From NCBI RefSeq assembly GCF_026224925.1, contig NZ_JAMFRV010000091.1:1-41127 (forward strand): a stretch of 41,127 nt of DNA. The letters run 5' to 3'. The stretch is from Pseudomonas sp. Lineage in GTDB: Bacteria; Pseudomonadota; Gammaproteobacteria; Pseudomonadales; Pseudomonadaceae. Of this stretch, positions 33,166 through 41,127 are shown in pieces (positions within the stretch are counted from its first letter, which is position 1; every line of letters begins with the position of its first letter). Position numbers and translations under genes: made by a program. Under the pieces are notes generated by a model, which saw only the letters and a list, made by a program, of their open reading frames with translations, was not told the origin of the DNA and did no database searches.

Positions 33166-34562
33166 TCAGCGGCGAAGTCGGCTTCCGAACGCGCCTGTAG
33201 TCGGCCGGTGCGGCAGGCCTTTTGGAACCGCTCGAAATCGCGATCGTTTTGTTCTGCGTACGCTTGGGCATAGCTGAGCAGTGCATCTGCCAAGCTGGCA
33301 CTTTTACCAATGTAACCGCTGATCTGCGCTGCACGCCCCGAGGCTTTGGCGTGTGCATGAGCCAACGCCCGGCCACAAATCCGTGCATAGGCGGCGAAGG
33401 CTTCGGCGTCAAAGTTCTCCAGCTCTGCGGATACCTTCATGTCCCGTAGCTGGCGCACGTAAAAATGCCGTCCGTTGAGGTCCGTGGTCCAGCCTAGGAA
33501 CAGGTCGCTGGCCGATTGCATCAGGCGTTGTCCTTCGACCACCCGCTGGCCATTGTGGCGAATACGCGACTTGCTTTTGACGTAGCCGGACAACACCGAA
33601 CGCCGCGCTTCTTTGATCTGGAGAAACAGCGGGTGCTGTTGATCGTCTGTCAGCAGCGCCACCAGACAGCGGGTGCCGACACTGCCGACGCCGACCACCT
33701 TGAACGCCATGTCTTGCACCTCGAACCGCGACAGCAGCTCACGACGGTCGGCCTGCAACGTGGGCCGATAATCGCGCATGAACGCCCCATACAGCGTTTG
33801 CCAGTTTTTCAGCCCTGCCCAGTCGTCGTCGGCATCCAACAGCGAGGTGGCGTTGTTCAGGTGGAAAATTTCCGGCAAGTCATCGCGAATCAGCAACTGA
33901 CCGTGCGCGTCCCGCTCGCTGATTTTCGGCAGCAGTTCGGCATGGGTGCGGCGTTCGGCTTTCTGGATGGCCCGTTCTACATGGGCGAGGGTGCTGTTGG
34001 ACTGCGCTTGCGCCAGTAGGTCTTCATAGCTGATGGAGTCGTACCATAGATCCAGAGCGCCCTGGTTGGCGCAATCGGCCATGGTGCGTTGATAGGCGGC
34101 AACGGCTTCGCGGCACAGGTTTTCTTCAACGGTTTTGCCATGGCGCAAGTCACGGGCGGCAATCAGGACGCTCGCCACCAAGCGCTTCAGGTCCCATTCC
34201 CAGGGGCCGGAATACGCTTCATCAAAGTCATTGACGCTGAACAGCAAGTTGCGTTCAGGGGTGGCGAAACCGCCGAAATTCATCAGGTGAGCGTCGCCGC
34301 ACACGGGCACGGCAAGGCCCATGTTCGGCGTGCCAGCGAGGTCGTGGGCATGCAGCAGTGCGTTGCCACGGTAGAAGGTGAACGGCGAGACCAGCATTCG
34401 CCCGTATCGTAACTCGACCAGCGATTTTACTCGGCCCTCGTTTGATGTTTCGATAATCGGTAGAGGGTCACGATCAATGTCGCCAGGCGCGGCATGCGAG
34501 CCGCGCGAGCACTGCTTACGGGCATCTCTGCCACACTTTAAACGGTCTTTGAGGGTGGTCAT
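33153..34562 (-). CDS. DUF2252 family, kinase-like fold protein
   Basis: This 469-residue cytosolic protein carries the DUF2252 core: YGRMLVSPFTFYRGNA, then CGDAHLMNFGGF (88-99) and LFSVNDFDEAYSGPWEWDLK (about 107-126). G-D-x-H-x-x-N followed by a D-F-D block is the catalytic-loop and metal-site pattern of aminoglycoside phosphotransferase-like kinases (Asp90, Asn95, Asp112/Asp114), so phosphotransfer is plausible but not shown. LKRLVASVLIAAR and the C-terminal ALAHAHAKASGRA match other members. The reading frame overlaps the exporter gene by 13 bases at the 3' ends, so converging transcription may interfere. Biological role unknown. Confidence 0.88.
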   Translation of the reverse strand: MTTLKDRLKCGRDARKQCSRGSHAAPGDIDRDPLPIIETSNEGRVKSLVELRYGRMLVSPFTFYRGNALLHAHDLAGTPNMGLAVPVCGDAHLMNFGGFATPERNLLFSVNDFDEAYSGPWEWDLKRLVASVLIAARDLRHGKTVEENLCREAVAAYQRTMADCANQGALDLWYDSISYEDLLAQAQSNSTLAHVERAIQKAERRTHAELLPKISERDAHGQLLIRDDLPEIFHLNNATSLLDADDDWAGLKNWQTLYGAFMRDYRPTLQADRRELLSRFEVQDMAFKVVGVGSVGTRCLVALLTDDQQHPLFLQIKEARRSVLSGYVKSKSRIRHNGQRVVEGQRLMQSASDLFLGWTTDLNGRHFYVRQLRDMKVSAELENFDAEAFAAYARICGRALAHAHAKASGRAAQISGYIGKSASLADALLSYAQAYAEQNDRDFERFQKACRTGRLQARSEADFAADHLP

Positions 34563-34650
34563 GAAAGCCCTTCGCTCAGTGATGGTTCAAAGAGCGTAGA
34601 GGCTGGCCGACGACACGCAAGACGATGGCGGGAATTACGTCGGCAGGGCG

Positions 34651-35970
34651 TTAGTTAAACAACTGCACGATCAGCCAAATGTTGGCCACGCTGATCACCG
34701 CAAACAAAAACCAAGCCAGAAGTCGCGTCGGCAGGCTGTTGACGAAAGGGCCCATCAGCGTCTTATCGTTGGTCATTCGGATCAGCGGGTACAGGGCAAA
34801 CGGCAATTGCAGGCTGAGCACCACTTGGCTGAGGATCAGCAGCTTGCCGACGGCGTCATCACCCATCAACCAGACGCCAGTGAACGCCGGAATCAGTGCC
34901 AGCCCGCGGGTAATCAGGCGCCGCTGCCAGCACGGAATTCTGAGGTTGAGAAAGCCTTCCATGATCACTTGGCCGGCGATGGTGCCGGTAAACGTCGAAC
35001 TCTGACCTGAAGCCAGCAATGCGACGCCAAATAGCAGGCTGGCAAATGTACCACCCACCAGCGGGTCCAGCAGGTGATAGGCGTCCTGAATTTCCACCAC
35101 ACCGGTGTGGCCGGTCTGATGGAATGCAGCTGCGGCAAGGATCAGGATCGCCGCGTTGACCAGCAGCGCCAATGACAGTGAACCGATGGTGTCGATACGC
35201 GACAAGCGCACCGCGTCCTGGCGGCTGGCCAAGTCTTTGCCGATCAATCGGGTCTGTACCACCGAGGTGTGCAGGTACAGGTTATGCGGCATCACCGTGG
35301 CCCCGAGAATTCCGATTGCCAAGTACAACGGCGCAGCTTCGCTGATCGCCGACAGGGACGGTTTGAAGCCATTAAATACGTCAGGCCAATACGGTTTGAT
35401 CAGCCACAGTTCGATGAAGAAACACACGCCAATCGTCAGCACCAACACCAGCATGATCGCTTCCAGACGGCGGAAACCACGGTTTTGCAGGGCCAGTACC
35501 AACAGCGTGTCGAAGGCGGTGATGGCGATACCGACAGTCAGTGAAACGCCTAATAACAGGTGAAAGGCCAAGGCGCAGCCCAGTACCTCGGCGAGGTCGG
35601 TGGCAATAATAGATATTTCTGCCAATACCCATTGCGTGCGCGCCGAACGGGTGCTGTAGCGTTCACGGCAGAGTTGCGCCAAGTCGCGACCGGTGGCGAT
35701 CCCCAACCGCGAGCACAAGCATTGCAGGACCATGCCGGCCAGACTGGCCAGGAGCACGACGAACAGCAAATCGTAGCCATAACGCGAGCCGGCCTCGATG
35801 GCCGTGGCCCAGTTGCCGGGGTCCATGTAGCCGATGGATATCAGCAGCCCCGGCCCGGCAAACCTTAAGGCGCGCTTCCAGAAGGCAGCGCTGGCATCCA
35901 CCGGCACCGAACCTGCGACCTCGGGGGGGCAAAACGGTGCAGTGGCTATTTTGGGCAGACTGAATTTCAC
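34651..35970 (-). CDS. mntH: Nramp family Mn2+/Fe2+:H+ symporter MntH
   Basis: MntH imports divalent manganese (and iron) with protons across the inner membrane. The 439-residue protein has the metal-site motif DPGN (50-53) in helix 1, MPHN (227-230) in helix 6, and the transport signature GQSSTFTGTIAGQVIMEGFL. About eleven hydrophobic helices are visible. The N-terminal 30 residues are a soluble extension. I looked for MntR, Fur or a yybP-ykoY riboswitch in the 284-base upstream region and found none I can support. It is divergent from a glutathione transferase gene and often linked to oxidative stress defence. Confidence 0.94.
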   Translation of the reverse strand: MKFSLPKIATAPFCPPEVAGSVPVDASAAFWKRALRFAGPGLLISIGYMDPGNWATAIEAGSRYGYDLLFVVLLASLAGMVLQCLCSRLGIATGRDLAQLCRERYSTRSARTQWVLAEISIIATDLAEVLGCALAFHLLLGVSLTVGIAITAFDTLLVLALQNRGFRRLEAIMLVLVLTIGVCFFIELWLIKPYWPDVFNGFKPSLSAISEAAPLYLAIGILGATVMPHNLYLHTSVVQTRLIGKDLASRQDAVRLSRIDTIGSLSLALLVNAAILILAAAAFHQTGHTGVVEIQDAYHLLDPLVGGTFASLLFGVALLASGQSSTFTGTIAGQVIMEGFLNLRIPCWQRRLITRGLALIPAFTGVWLMGDDAVGKLLILSQVVLSLQLPFALYPLIRMTNDKTLMGPFVNSLPTRLLAWFLFAVISVANIWLIVQLFN

Positions 35971-36254
35971 ACGGCATTCCGTTCAAAAAAACAAGTCGCA
36001 GCTTAGACGTAATCGGCAGTGCTCCCAAGCGCCAGCGCCAAGGTATTAGTGGTTAATTCGCTTTCAGAGGCGCTATGCCAGCCAGCTGTTGTGTGTTGTA
36101 TGGAGAATCTGTGTGGCCGAATTCAGTCGGGGTATATTCACACCCGCAGTGGCTAGCGCAACTCCAGCAATTGCGGCTACCTTTAGCCCACTCTGAAAGG
36201 ACCACAACTGCAATACCGGCCTTTTTATCAGCCCTTTATCATCTGGATGTTCAC

Positions 36255-36953
36255 ATGACTGACCTTAACGCCTTCCCGATCAACGAAAAGTGGCCTGCAA
36301 AGCACCCTGAGTATTTACAGCTCTATTCGTTACCCACCCCAAACGGCGTGAAGATATCGATCATGCTCGAAGAAATCGGTCTGCCGTATGAAGCGCACAA
36401 GGTGGCGTTTGATAAGAACGACCAGATGACTCCCGCGTTCATGTCGCTGAGCCCGAATAATAAAATCCCGGCAATCCTCGACCCCAATGGCCCAGGCGGA
36501 AAACCGCTGCCGCTGTTCGAGTCCGGTGCGATTCTGATTTATCTGGCGGAAAAATCCGGCCAGTTGATGTCCAGCGATCCTGCCAAGCGTTATCACACTA
36601 TCCAATGGGTCATGTTCCAAATGGGCGGCATCGGTCCGATGTTTGGTCAGCTTGGTTTTTTCCACAAGTTTGCCGGCAAAGAATTCGAAGACAAGCGCCC
36701 ACGTGATCGCTACGTCAACGAAGCCAAGCGTTTGTTAGGCGTTTTGAATACACAGCTGGAAGGGCACGACTGGGTCATGGGCGATGAGTACAGCATCGCT
36801 GATATCGCCATCTTCCCGTGGGTACGGGCCTTGGTCGGCTTCTACGAGGCTGGCGATCTGGTAGGGATTTCTGACTTCCCCAACGTGTTGCGCTCTCTGG
36901 ACCTGTTCCTTGCACGTCCAGCGGTAGAAAAGGGCTTGAAGATCCCGAGCTGA
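36255..36953 (+). CDS. Nu-class glutathione transferase (YfcG/YghU-like)
   Basis: This 232-residue enzyme has a thioredoxin-fold N-terminal half with LYSLPTPNGVKISIMLEEIGLPYE (the T-P-N-G motif at the glutathione site of Nu-class enzymes), FMSLSPNNKIPAILDP and the ESGAILIYLAE segment, followed by a helical C-terminal half with GDEYSIADIAIFPWVR. YfcG-type enzymes act as disulfide-bond reductases and peroxidases and bind two glutathiones. I start at ATG 36255 (MTDLNAFP); an open frame reaches 36075 but the upstream residues have no similarity. It is probably a single gene; no regulator is adjacent. Confidence 0.9.
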   Translation: MTDLNAFPINEKWPAKHPEYLQLYSLPTPNGVKISIMLEEIGLPYEAHKVAFDKNDQMTPAFMSLSPNNKIPAILDPNGPGGKPLPLFESGAILIYLAEKSGQLMSSDPAKRYHTIQWVMFQMGGIGPMFGQLGFFHKFAGKEFEDKRPRDRYVNEAKRLLGVLNTQLEGHDWVMGDEYSIADIAIFPWVRALVGFYEAGDLVGISDFPNVLRSLDLFLARPAVEKGLKIPS

Positions 36954-36978
36954 CCCCATGCTTGCAGCTTGCACCGAT

Positions 36979-37842
36979 TTAACCCTGCAGCTTTGGCTCG
37001 CGTTGTATGCAGTCCACCAGAAACTCCATCACCGCGCTGACTGACGGCGTTCGACGGATGTCAGGGTACGCCGTTATCCAGATCGCTCGTACCGGTGCTT
37101 CCAACTCAACGGCCAAGCGCACTAACGCTGGGTCGTTGTCACCGACGATGGTTGGCAGCACGACCGCCCCGACATGGCCCCTCGCGGCTATTTGCTGCGA
37201 ATTCAACTCACTGGCCGCAAACACAATCGGCCGTCCGGCTCGAACATGGTGTAGCCATGCCTGCTGTGGCAGGTGATCAAGACCCTCGTCATAAGCAATA
37301 AATGTCCACTGCTCAGGGGGCCGTCGGCTGAACGCTACGGTCGCGTATAACCCGAACCGAACCACGCCGATCTGGCGGCACAGCAGCCCATTTTCTTCTG
37401 GGCGAACGGTGCGGATGGCGATGTCAGCCTCACCCGTATTCAGTGAGGCAAGGGCCGTCGACGGAAGCAGCACGATGCTCAAGTTTGGATAGTGCTCGCG
37501 TAACGCGGCAATGCGCGGAGTGATGCAGGCGGCGGCCACCGACGGCGGCGCACTCACGCGCACCGACCCGGCAAGGTCGGCTGACGCAGCCCGAGCCCGA
37601 CGCTCCAGCGAATGCGCCATCTCCTGCATGCTCTCGGCGATAGCAGCCACTGCGCGACCGTCTTCGGTCAACGGTCGGCTGCGGGGTAATCGGTCGACGA
37701 GCTGCATGCCAAGCGCTTTTTCCAAGGATTCCAGGCGTCGGCCAACAGTCGCGTGTTCGACACCCAGTTCCCGTGCTGCCGCTGACAGCGATTGCGTGCG
37801 AGCCAACACGCTGAAGAAATAAAGATCCTGCCAATCAAACAT
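36979..37842 (-). CDS. LysR family transcriptional regulator
   Basis: This 287-residue regulator has its helix-turn-helix at 1-60 (FDWQDLYFFSVLARTQSLSAAARELGVEHATVGRRLESLE) and an effector domain from VRVSAPPSVAAA onwards. VEHATVGRRLESLE is a typical recognition helix of the subgroup controlling nearby oxidoreductases. It is divergent from a quinone oxidoreductase gene, 99 bases apart, the usual LysR arrangement, and should control it and itself. The 3' end lies 25 bases from the stop of the convergent glutathione transferase gene. Confidence 0.92.
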   Translation of the reverse strand: MFDWQDLYFFSVLARTQSLSAAARELGVEHATVGRRLESLEKALGMQLVDRLPRSRPLTEDGRAVAAIAESMQEMAHSLERRARAASADLAGSVRVSAPPSVAAACITPRIAALREHYPNLSIVLLPSTALASLNTGEADIAIRTVRPEENGLLCRQIGVVRFGLYATVAFSRRPPEQWTFIAYDEGLDHLPQQAWLHHVRAGRPIVFAASELNSQQIAARGHVGAVVLPTIVGDNDPALVRLAVELEAPVRAIWITAYPDIRRTPSVSAVMEFLVDCIQREPKLQG

Positions 37843-37941
37843 CGGGGAATTTTCTCACGGAGCGAGGGAGAGTTTGGGGAATTCTCGGTCAATCAGTTGT
37901 GTTTTACCATCGGCTCACTACACCACAGAGAGTTCAGCGAC
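37843..37941. promoter_or_regulatory. LysR/quinone oxidoreductase intergenic control region
   Basis: GGGGAATT-(TT)-CTC occurs at 37845-37856 and again as GGGGAATTCTC at 37876-37886. The second copy sits in GAGA-N11-TCTC (37869-37887), a spaced dyad of the size LysR regulators bind. The repeat pair fits an autoregulatory and activation site. Confidence 0.5.
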
Positions 37942-38931
37942 ATGAGAGCAATTATCATCGAGCAGTACGGCGGACCTGAAGTCCTGCAAAAACGCAGTGA
38001 TGTGCCTCGACCCATAGCGGGACCGGGGCAGGTGCTGATCAAGGTGGTGTGTGCGGGGATCAATTTCATGGACGTGCATACGCGCCAAGGTAAATATGCG
38101 AACTCCCGCACGTACCCGGTCCGGCTGCCGTGCACCTTGGGCATGGAGGGATCGGGCGATGTAGTGGCAATCGGCGCAGGCGTCGAGCATCTGTCGGTGG
38201 GTGATCGGGTGGCGTGGTGCATTGGCTGGGGCAGTTACGCCGAGTACGCGGTGATCTCGGCTGGGTTGGTCGCACGTATTGCGGACAACATCCCCTATGA
38301 CTTGGCTGCGGCCTCGATATTCCAAGGGGCGACTGCTCATTATCTCGTGGAAGACATTGCGCGGTTGCACGCGGGCAGTACTTGTCTGATTCACGCGGCC
38401 TCTGGCAGCATCGGTCAGTTGTTGGTGCAGATGGCCAGACAGCGTGGCGCAAGGGTGTTTGCCACAGCAAGCACCCCGGAAAAGCGCGCGCTGGTCGGTC
38501 AACTGGGTGCTTGGCAGACGATGGATTACTCCCACGGCGGTTTTGCTGATGACATTAGGTTGGCGACGGATGGAAAAGGCGTGGATGTGGTGTTTGATTC
38601 AGTCGGCAAAGCCACCCTGCGCGACAGCTTTAGAGCCTGCAGAACGGGTGGGCTGATTGTTAATTACGGCAATGTATCGGGTTCGGTGACCGACCTTGAC
38701 CCAATGGAGTTGGGGGAGGCCGGATCGCTGTATTTGACGCGTCCCAGATTGGCCGATCACATGGCCGATGCAGCCACGGTGCAGCGCCGCGCCGACGCCG
38801 TATTTGCCGCCTTGCTCGACGGTTCGCTGAAGATCGAAATCGAAGGGCACTACTCCCTGGACACGGTCGGCCAAGTGCATGAGCGCATAGAGCGGCGCGA
38901 GCAAATCGGCAAAGCGGTGTTGTGGGTTTGA
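37942..38931 (+). CDS. Zinc-independent NADPH:quinone oxidoreductase (Qor-like)
   Basis: This 329-residue medium-chain reductase reduces quinones or enals with NADPH in the cytosol. It has the two-domain plan: N-terminal catalytic domain with GINFMDVHTRQGKY and PCTLGMEGSGDVVAIGAGV, and a nucleotide-binding domain with HAASGSIGQLLVQMA (151-165), where A-x-S-G-x-I-G replaces the zinc-ADH type. VDVVFDSVGKATL and GNVSGSV follow. Structural zinc cysteines are absent. The ATG at 37942 gives the family start; the open frame reaches 37792 without similarity and would overlap the divergent regulator. It is probably activated by the adjacent LysR protein. Confidence 0.92.
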   Translation: MRAIIIEQYGGPEVLQKRSDVPRPIAGPGQVLIKVVCAGINFMDVHTRQGKYANSRTYPVRLPCTLGMEGSGDVVAIGAGVEHLSVGDRVAWCIGWGSYAEYAVISAGLVARIADNIPYDLAAASIFQGATAHYLVEDIARLHAGSTCLIHAASGSIGQLLVQMARQRGARVFATASTPEKRALVGQLGAWQTMDYSHGGFADDIRLATDGKGVDVVFDSVGKATLRDSFRACRTGGLIVNYGNVSGSVTDLDPMELGEAGSLYLTRPRLADHMADAATVQRRADAVFAALLDGSLKIEIEGHYSLDTVGQVHERIERREQIGKAVLWV

Positions 38932-38956
38932 ATGGCGGTATCGCGCCCACCACCGT

Positions 38957-38990
38957 ACCTGTAAGAGCCCAGCGTGTTGGCTCTACAGGT
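38957..38990. repeat. REP-like palindrome
   Basis: ACCTGT-A-AGAGCC (38957-38969) pairs with GGCTCTACAGGT (38979-38990) as a 12-bp stem with one bulged A and a 9-base loop. The arms resemble the CCTGTAGGAGC type of REP palindrome that I recall from fluorescent pseudomonads, in degenerate form. It also stands where a terminator for the oxidoreductase gene would be expected. Confidence 0.5.
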
Positions 38991-39010
38991 TGGCGGTGTG
39001 CCGCAGAGTA

Positions 39011-39712
39011 TTAATTAAGCCGATCTTTCGGCGGATTTGGCTCGTCCTTAACATCTGCGCCCATATCGTCATCCATGGCGTGGCGTTGGCCGATAACATC
39101 GTCACCGCGCAGGGTGCTGCGGTCGCTGTCCAGGCCACCGCGCGTCCCTGACTCGCCAAATGGACGCTCGCTGACGCGGGAGACACGTACCGGATCGGTA
39201 GGGATATTGTCTCGGGCGCTAAGTCCTGAAGGCGCCGTCAAATCAGTATCCGGGGTGATGTGGCTGCCCGACTCAGTACCGAAGTCTCGATTAGCCCAGC
39301 TAGCACTGCGCTCGTTGATATCAATCGCGCCGTTGCGCTCCATGACACCTTCGGCCTCGTCGGCCATTTCATCGGTGTCTACCGTCACGGTCACCAACGT
39401 CGAACCCCGACGATAGGCTTCAGGGTAAGCAACGGCATGATGATGGAGGTTGTCGTCGTGATCATTACCAAACAGCGACTTAAAAAAGTGACTGATTTTA
39501 TCGCCTATGGACTCTTCGTGATGGCTAAGCCGGGCATCTGAGCTGTCGTCGGCCAAGCTGGCGGACGACTCCGCAGCCCAGCCTGGGGTCGAATCGCTCT
39601 CGGCGGCAGCGACGGTGATATTGGTGTGGGCAATACCGTGACCGACCAACTCCGTTCGGACCTTTTCTGCGTCGCTGAAATTATCAAAAGCTGCAACAAG
39701 TGTATGTTTCAT
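39011..39712 (-). CDS. YflT-like general stress protein with disordered tail
   Basis: This 233-residue cytosolic protein starts with VAAFDNFSDAEKVRTELVGHG and later has YRRGSTLVTVTVDTDEMADE followed by AEGVMERNGAIDINERSASW. This is the split alpha/beta pattern of the YflT/17M general stress proteins (PF11181 as I recall it). The two halves are joined by an acidic linker (GWAAESSASLADDSSDARLS). The last 85 residues (from ANRDFGTESGSHI) are polar, rich in Asp, Arg and Gly, and probably disordered. The linker and tail may act as protective, hydrophilic segments under drying or osmotic stress (inference). Confidence 0.72.
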   Translation of the reverse strand: MKHTLVAAFDNFSDAEKVRTELVGHGIAHTNITVAAAESDSTPGWAAESSASLADDSSDARLSHHEESIGDKISHFFKSLFGNDHDDNLHHHAVAYPEAYRRGSTLVTVTVDTDEMADEAEGVMERNGAIDINERSASWANRDFGTESGSHITPDTDLTAPSGLSARDNIPTDPVRVSRVSERPFGESGTRGGLDSDRSTLRGDDVIGQRHAMDDDMGADVKDEPNPPKDRLN

Positions 39713-39857
39713 GGCCGTCTCTCTTGCTCGAGTGAATGGATGCCAGTTACTTAGTTCTTGAGTGAGTTTAGGGCGAGAGAGTTGCGCACGGCTGACGAGC
39801 GGCGCTGGCCGGGGCAGGGGTAACGGGGGGCGCGAAGTGTTAAGCGGGGATAACCGA

Positions 39858-39888
39858 CATCGGCGCCATGGTTAGTCTGGCGCCGATG
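39858..39888 (-). terminator. Strong hairpin after the symporter gene
   Basis: An 11-bp perfect stem (CATCGGCGCCA at 39858-39868 with 39878-39888) and a 9-base loop lie 18 bases past the symporter stop on the minus strand. T residues after it are sparse, so terminator function is likely but not certain. Confidence 0.55.
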
Positions 39889-39905
39889 CTGTTCATCTCT
39901 TCATA

Positions 39906-41127
39906 TCAATTGGGCTGAGTCGCCACTGTTGCATTCGGGCGTGACGACTTGAACAGTTCGCTGACGCTCATGGTCAGCAGTGGGCTGAGCAGGGCGAAGT
40001 ACGAGCTGTCGATGCCGTACGGGTTACCGGCCAGGAACCACGAGATGGTTGAGATCACCGACAGAATGACACCGCTAAGTGCGCCGCGGGACGTGCCGAA
40101 TTTCGGTGCATAAAAGCACATCAGCACGATGACGGCCAAGGTGGCGCGCAAGGCTTTACCGAGGAATGCGATGAGCAGGATCTTGTCCGCGTACAGCGCC
40201 AGAACCAGTGGCAGGAGACCGATCACGATGATCGCGAGTTTGACGAAAATTACCGATTTACGGTCGTTCTTTTCTTTGTTGAAGAACGGGTCGTAGAAGT
40301 CTTTCATCGCCAGCGTGGCCGATGCCAGGGTGTTCGCGGAGATGCCACCGAACAGTGCGCCGGCCAGACCGATCACCACCAGGCTGGCGGAGAAAGTCGG
40401 CATGTGTGCAATCAAGACCGGGAAGGCGTCGATGGACTTCGTGCCGGGGTACAGCATTGCGCTGCACATTCCGATCAGTGCAGCCATGAGGCCGAATGGA
40501 ATCATCAGCGACGACACGTAAAAGCACGAGCGCTTGGCGGTCTTGGTGTCTTTGGTGCTGATGATCGCCTGGATGACGTACTGAGTAGCGAAGATTGAGC
40601 CGACACCGCCGATCATCCACGCGAAGATCTGGCCCCAACCTACACCTGTCCAGTCGAACATGTGCTCAGGGAGTTTTGCTTGCAGGGCGCCAATGCCACC
40701 CGTTGCGTTGAGGGCGAAGGCCAGAGCCAGAATGATGCCGATGTACTTGACCGTGGCGTGTACGAAGTTGGTGTACACCACCGAGCGCATACCGCCCAGG
40801 CTGACGTAAAACACCGTCACCGCGCCGACCAGAAGAATCGCCAAGGTGCGATCAATGTTCAGCACAGCAGCCAACACTGCGCCGCCGCTGGCGTACAAGG
40901 CTACGGAGACGATGCTTAGCGCACAGATCGAAAGGATCGATGCGGCATAACGCACGCTTTCGCCGTAGTTCTGCGCCAAAATGGCGGAGATGGTCGTGAG
41001 GCCGGTTTCACGGTACTTCTTGACCAGTACCAGTGCCAACAACAGGAAACCCATGGACAACGCGACCAGGTTCCAAGCGGCGGAGATACCCGACTCAAAG
41101 CCTTTTTGCGCGGTGCCGATGCTCACC
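39906..41127 (-). CDS. Sodium:solute symporter, N-terminus beyond the window
   Basis: This is an SSS-family sodium-coupled transporter in the inner membrane. 406 residues are visible and the gene runs off the right edge; the apparent first codon at 41124-41126 is GTG inside the protein, not a true start. Hydrophobic helices recur throughout. Family-like motifs are ILAQNYGESVRYAASILSI, FYVSLGGMRSVVYTNFVHA (the G-G-M-x-A/S-V-x-x-T-x-F segment near the sodium site), GLAGALFGGISANTLASATL and TKDTKTAKRS. The substrate cannot be fixed. The last residues (SRPNATVATQPN) form a short cytoplasmic tail. A strong hairpin follows the stop. Confidence 0.9.
   Translation of the reverse strand, partial: VSIGTAQKGFESGISAAWNLVALSMGFLLLALVLVKKYRETGLTTISAILAQNYGESVRYAASILSICALSIVSVALYASGGAVLAAVLNIDRTLAILLVGAVTVFYVSLGGMRSVVYTNFVHATVKYIGIILALAFALNATGGIGALQAKLPEHMFDWTGVGWGQIFAWMIGGVGSIFATQYVIQAIISTKDTKTAKRSCFYVSSLMIPFGLMAALIGMCSAMLYPGTKSIDAFPVLIAHMPTFSASLVVIGLAGALFGGISANTLASATLAMKDFYDPFFNKEKNDRKSVIFVKLAIIVIGLLPLVLALYADKILLIAFLGKALRATLAVIVLMCFYAPKFGTSRGALSGVILSVISTISWFLAGNPYGIDSSYFALLSPLLTMSVSELFKSSRPNATVATQPN

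Noticed and set aside
32253..33200. Long frame inside the second exporter gene
   Set aside because: A second frame of the same DNA rich in Arg and without transporter or other domains; it is a shadow of the exporter gene.
35971..36254. Manganese riboswitch or Fur box upstream of mntH
   Set aside because: No sequence close to the known aptamer core or to the Fur consensus was found in the gap.

Overview
The window looks like chromosomal DNA of a fluorescent or environmental Pseudomonas. The evidence is its moderately high G+C, protein sequences that read as pseudomonad throughout (SthA, LolCDE, an OprD-type porin, an HBM chemoreceptor), and two gene strings that I recall as conserved in pseudomonads: sthA-glpQ/ugpQ-PilZ-lolC-lolD-lolE and mlaA-PilZ-rssB-rssC-tal-dusA. 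The species call is inference. No rRNA, tRNA, CRISPR array or intact mobile element was seen.

From 1 to 13.6 kb is housekeeping backbone: soluble transhydrogenase (5' end cut), a glycerophosphodiesterase, a PilZ protein with a damaged second motif, the lipoprotein-release ABC exporter LolCDE, QueF of the queuosine pathway, a DUF4404 protein, a phosphonatase-like HAD protein that has lost its nucleophile, MlaA (lipid asymmetry), a canonical PilZ protein, an RssB-type response regulator/phosphatase overlapping its STAS partner, transaldolase and the tRNA dihydrouridine synthase DusA.

At 13.6-13.9 kb, abutting the 5' end of dusA, lies a decayed N-terminal piece of a tyrosine integrase, preceded by helically phased T-tracts. 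The 5' end of dusA is a known island integration target, so this probably marks an old insertion boundary. Rightward the genes look accessory: an NmrA-type reductase with a divergent LysR regulator, a protealysin-like M4 protease with its emfourin inhibitor, glutathione peroxidase, small unknown proteins, an SDR, a lipoprotein, a DUF1275 membrane protein and an OprD porin.

From 22.9 to 29.4 kb two chemoreceptors flank a putative 2-oxoglutarate/Fe(II) oxygenase and a DHA2 multidrug exporter. From 29.8 to 41.1 kb come a DUF2188 protein, an FAD monooxygenase divergent from a second DHA2 exporter, a DUF2252 kinase-like protein, MntH, a Nu-class glutathione transferase, a LysR/quinone oxidoreductase divergent pair, a YflT-like stress protein and a sodium:solute symporter cut by the right edge. 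The themes of this half are sensing, export and redox detoxification.
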